A DNA stretch of 64,000 nt from Paenibacillus oralis (GTDB lineage: Bacteria; Bacillota; Bacilli; Paenibacillales; Paenibacillaceae). Within the stretch, counting starts at the first letter, position 1. Each line of letters starts with the position of its first letter. Shown here one piece after another: positions 62,001-64,000 of this stretch. The translations under genes were made by a program, and so were the position numbers. The stretch lies in NCBI RefSeq assembly GCF_003863965.1, contig NZ_RRCN01000001.1:7437071-7501070 (forward strand), written 5' to 3'. Below the pieces are notes generated by a model. That model had not been told where the DNA came from. It did no database searches and was given only the letters and a program-made list of their open reading frames with translations.

Positions 62001-63116
62001 TTCGCCATCAATCGTGCCTGTGTTCTGAACAGTAATGCCGGCTGGAATGTCCAGAAATTCCCCACTCGGAAGCATAATCGTACCGCCGTTGTTCAAGGAA
62101 CCGAAAGGGGAGCCGCCATTCCCGGGACCAATGGTAGAATAACCATTAGGCGTTACAGTCCCCCCACCAATCATTACCGTTCCGCCGGCCCCTTCGTAAC
62201 CGCCTCCGATTCCTGCACCTCCGCCTTCACTGTCGCCGGTCGCATTTACAATCCCGCCGTTGATTGTCACCGTTCCGCCGTCCCCTCTGTAACCGCCTCC
62301 GATTCCTGCACCTCCTCCGTTTCTCGCATCCGTGTGCTGAGAGATTGCATTTACGGTACCACCGTTAATCATCACGGTTCCACCGGAACCATGAGAGCCT
62401 CCGCCAATCCCTGCACCACCACCGGTTCCTGGATCAGAATTCACTAAAACATCTTCGCCAAGAACACTTACTGTACCATCGTTAATCGTTACTATTCCAC
62501 CGTCTCCTTGAATACCGCCACCAATACCTGCGCCTCCACGGTTGCCAATCGCATTTACAGTCCCGCCGTTGATTGTCACCGTTCCACCGGAACCATACTT
62601 GCCTCCACCGATACCCGCGCCGCCGTAGTTGTTGGCCGCATGTACAGTCCCGCCGTTGATTGTCACCGTTCCACCAGAAGCATACACGTACGCGCCTCCG
62701 CCGATTCCCGCGCCGCCGTAATCGCCACCGAACGCGTTTATCGCTCCGTCGCCAACTGTGTCTTCAATAGTCAGGGACGCGTATGCGGGAACCCCCACCG
62801 CGGCGTTTGGAGTTCTACCCGCACTAATAAACAGTCTGTGTCCGTTCAGGTTCAGCGTCAAGCTTGTTCCCTCTGGCACGGAAACTGAGCCATCCAGCTG
62901 CGTAATATCGTTACTCAACGCGATCGTGTCGCCATCCTGACCGTTCGCGAACGCAGCAGCCAACTCATCCCACGTCCCTACCGTCCGTTCGGCCGCATAG
63001 GATGTCTGGGCACCGATTGCGGAAAGCGACCCGAACAAGAGGATTACGCAGAGACTCCCGTAGATCCATGTTTTCCGGAACCGGCGAGCATCCGTGAGTC
63101 GCCGATAGAGATTCAT
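59073..63116 (-). CDS. S-layer homology (SLH) surface protein with beta-helix and five Ig-like repeats
   Basis: 1347 residues from the ATG at 63116, set by AAAGGAGG nine bases away. Order: signal peptide (1-42, cut after TSYAA); a Gly-rich parallel beta-helix-like region (about 105-340) of GGAGIGGG and GGTVTINGGTV units; an InlB/Flg_new-type domain (YEFEGWFTAAGE ... LYARWK, about 400-475); five Ig-like domains of 88 residues (about 476-915), each with PYGTKLSDIGLPGTV; a Big2-like domain (LNGLELNASEYRFKAGE, SPGTATITAEF); a ZU5/autoproteolytic-like stretch; and three SLH domains (about 1170-1345; GHWANAEIREAVAKGIVTGY is the first). SLH domains bind pyruvylated wall glycan, so this is an exported, wall-bound adhesin or S-layer-associated protein. 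The repeats are near-identical, so length may vary between strains. Confidence 0.92.
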   Translation of the reverse strand: MNLYRRLTDARRFRKTWIYGSLCVILLFGSLSAIGAQTSYAAERTVGTWDELAAAFANGQDGDTIALSNDITQLDGSVSVPEGTSLTLNLNGHRLFISAGRTPNAAVGVPAYASLTIEDTVGDGAINAFGGDYGGAGIGGGAYVYASGGTVTINGGTVHAANNYGGAGIGGGKYGSGGTVTINGGTVNAIGNRGGAGIGGGIQGDGGIVTINDGTVSVLGEDVLVNSDPGTGGGAGIGGGSHGSGGTVMINGGTVNAISQHTDARNGGGAGIGGGYRGDGGTVTINGGIVNATGDSEGGGAGIGGGYEGAGGTVMIGGGTVTPNGYSTIGPGNGGSPFGSLNNGGTIMLPSGEFLDIPAGITVQNTGTIDGEGTLKGEGIIDNAGTIKSAVSGITVSGNNFDLNFDLNGAPGTPPPSLRILAPTVQAVGLSLNRPTSSGYEFEGWFTAAGEQLTDTAKISAITSTGSTTLYARWKDITLESVFTLQGIVIPYGTKLSDIGLPGTVGVTLSNGETKQAAVTWDDGNPAYDGSQPGTYRFTGTLTAPERSTNPDGKTASINVIVDEPTVKSVEALSDIHAPYGTKLSDIGLPGTVVVTLSSGETKLATVTWDVYEANYDGEQPGTYRFMGTLTEPEGSTNPDGKTASVKVIVDEPTVESVVDLPDIHIPYGTKLTDINLPTDVEVTLSSGETKLATVTWDVYEANYDGEQPGTYRFTGTLTAPEGSTNPGGKPASVKVIVDEPITKSVGTLPDIHVPYGTKLPNIGLPGTVEVTLSSGETKLATVTWDVYEANYDGEQPGTYRFTGTLTVPEGPTKPDIRQAIVNVIVDEPTVESVAELPDIHVSYGTKLTDINLPGTVEVTLSSGETRLATVTWDVYEANYDGEQPGTYRFTGTLTALEGLTNPDGQTVSVKVIVADVQIPKPLLNGLELNASEYRFKAGESHSAIVYGLYSDNSRKAMAEGVVFRSLQPEIAFINDQGLITAVSPGTATITAEFGGFTVTATVRVSAAVSARRDNSTAVQSTNITVLCGTEGCTASLGDQVKVSVPAHAADRPFFLTIEKLGPDGVPLPEEAELLSVVFRLMKSTGEPLQQPMTLQIKLQSENIGDDRRAVLFAYDESTGQWVELGGSLNGDVFTAQTDQFTRFAVLSVVQKSVPPSQPEAPADEFNDISGHWANAEIREAVAKGIVTGYNDNTFRPDRQVTRMEFTVMLMRALKPSGNGQGSASPELTLADAASVPAWARPSITEAVSEGWIHGFADGTFGPGELMNRVEIAMIAVRVMDMPEAPETKLPYADADNIPVWAKEAVEAVQNNGVMKGRDENLFAPNASVTRAEAVVLILRLQSWSGV
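60390..61710 (-). repeat. Five tandem 264-bp repeats inside the SLH gene
   Basis: The sequence CTGTACGT recurs at 60451, 60715, 60979, 61243 and 61507, exactly 264 bp (88 codons) apart. The four copies nearest the gene's 3' end are close to identical, and the fifth (61507, first in the protein) has diverged. Each unit codes for one Ig-like domain. Confidence 0.9.
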
Positions 63117-63603
63117 AACTTTTCCTCCTTTCTGCAGATGCAATACAACATTCTTCAAGTCCAACTCTGCCGCCGACGTATTTTTAACCCTGATACACTA
63201 GCGTTCCGCCGTAATTCGCCAACCGGACAATTAAGAATAATATAGGAAAGCCTATTTCAAAAAAACTACCCCCTGTATACACGAAAGGAGGGACTTTCTC
63301 AGGAGAAGTTCCTGGGCTGCTGCGGCGAGGCGAAGCCCAGATTCTAAAACGTGTAACCATTTGCCCTGACAATCAAACACATTTACGACAATTTCCCCTT
63401 CACATCGGACATTGAACAAAAACAATCTGAACAGTTCCATCGCTTGAAACCTTTACAATCCGCATGCTTGGTCCCGCTTAATCGCTTCCGTTCTTCCATC
63501 TACTTGCCATAAATATTATTCAAGTAGAACTGAAAACCCGTTCACCCAACGAAGCGTCCGGTCGGACGATCCCGTTTCCCGATCATCTGCAAAAAGGCAT
63601 GCC
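63117..63603. other. Region upstream of the SLH gene, no convincing gene
   Basis: About 490 bp. Short minus-strand frames exist (for example 63252-63440, 62 residues) but have no recognisable product. Near 63262-63280 the minus strand reads ACAGGGGGTAGTTTTTTT, like the 3' arm of the VOC copy 1 terminator, with only a weak 5' partner. The SLH promoter must lie here; no clear consensus is seen. Confidence 0.35.
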
Positions 63604-63643
63604 AAAAAAGCGAAGTCCCGGAACCTTCGTTTCGTCTTCGCTA
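63604..63643 (-). terminator. Terminator of the coiled-coil gene
   Basis: On the minus strand AGCGAAG (63642-63636) pairs with CTTCGCT (63615-63609), followed by TTTTT. It lies about 75 bp after the stop of the gene at the window end. Confidence 0.65.
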
Positions 63644-63718
63644 TTTTGCTGTTTCATGCGCGCGTAAAAAGGTACCTAGCCCTTCGGCACTGCTTACTGT
63701 GCCGGTGCAAATCTCGCT

Positions 63719-64000
63719 TTAACGCAAATTGCGGATAATGGACTCGTAGGCATCATGCATTGATCGGGTGAAGTTCAACATCATATCAGTGGCTACATCG
63801 TATTCGTTTGTCAACGATCCCATGAGAATCATTTCCATTTGCTGCGAATTTTGGAGGACGTCAATCTGCCTCTGGATGCTCTGAATGGCTACCGTATCCC
63901 CTTGCTGTGTAGTCTCACGCAGTCGGTCATTCAATTGGGCGATCTGCTGACTGCGCTGTTGCATTTCTACAATCTGGCTTTCAAGCAGTTGAGCATTTTG
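63719..64000 (-). CDS. C-terminal part of a coiled-coil protein (start outside window)
   Basis: The frame is open to the window edge (QNAQLLESQIVEMQQRSQ...), so the 94 visible residues are only the end. They are highly helical, Gln-rich and probably coiled coil (LNDRLRETTQQGDTVAIQSI, QRQIDVLQNSQQ). No cysteine, membrane helix or catalytic motif is visible. Function unknown. Confidence 0.55.
   Translation of the reverse strand, partial: QNAQLLESQIVEMQQRSQQIAQLNDRLRETTQQGDTVAIQSIQRQIDVLQNSQQMEMILMGSLTNEYDVATDMMLNFTRSMHDAYESIIRNLR

Noticed and set aside
63252..63440. A 62-codon minus-strand frame upstream of the SLH gene, and a GGGCAAA stretch near 63360 that briefly resembled a c-di-GMP riboswitch
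   Set aside because: The protein is not recognisable, and the required second conserved block of the riboswitch is missing.

Overview
The window looks like part of a chromosome of a spore-forming, Paenibacillus-like Firmicute. The pointers are strong AGGAGG ribosome binding sites, Gram-positive conjugation genes without an outer-membrane set, an S-layer-homology (SLH) surface protein, MocR-type regulation and a small sigma-factor pair resembling SigO/RsoA. The genus is an inference, because no rRNA or housekeeping marker is present.

Positions 1-42600 are most of an integrative conjugative element (ICE). The end carrying the integrase lies outside the window. It opens with the C-terminal part of a very large SNF2-type helicase, an Rpn-type nuclease on the opposite strand, and a DUF3991/TOPRIM protein. 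An AT-rich cargo block follows (about 5940-20410). On the minus strand it holds a Gabija-like pair, GajA (OLD ATPase/TOPRIM nuclease, frameshifted near its end) and GajB (UvrD-like helicase), then a PLD-type nuclease gene cut in two by a complete IS256-family element. Diverging from it on the plus strand are three large genes: a HEPN-like protein, a PD-(D/E)XK/SEC-C protein, and a helicase with TPR-like and nuclease-like regions. These three do not match a defence system I know and are the best candidate for something undescribed. A frameshifted Mrr-like endonuclease closes the block.

The GC-richer transfer module starts at an oriT-like run of three perfect hairpins (20664-20752). Next come a ribbon-helix-helix accessory protein, a MobP-type relaxase, a split VirD4 coupling protein, and one long plus-strand operon. 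That operon mixes type IV secretion parts (VirB3-, VirB4- and VirB6-like proteins, a C39-type peptidase) with a nearly full Tad/type IV pilus set (prepilin peptidase, CpaB, CpaE, CpaF, TadB, TadC, pilin-like proteins). It ends in a strong terminator at 42619-42657, followed by a relic of a second CpaE-like gene.

From about 42900 the content looks chromosomal: cydAB; a decayed nitrilase copy; a split sigma-factor pair; an intact nitrilase; an Fsr-like MFS exporter; an internally deleted uroporphyrinogen-III synthase gene; cysI; and a divergent MocR regulator with repeated ACCATCCAAT sites between them. Then come serC, a short cell-surface glycan operon (NAD-dependent epimerase/dehydratase, MurG-like glycosyltransferase, 33-residue membrane peptide), a tandem pair of VOC proteins, a 1347-residue SLH surface protein built from five 264-bp repeats, and the end of a coiled-coil gene that runs off the window.
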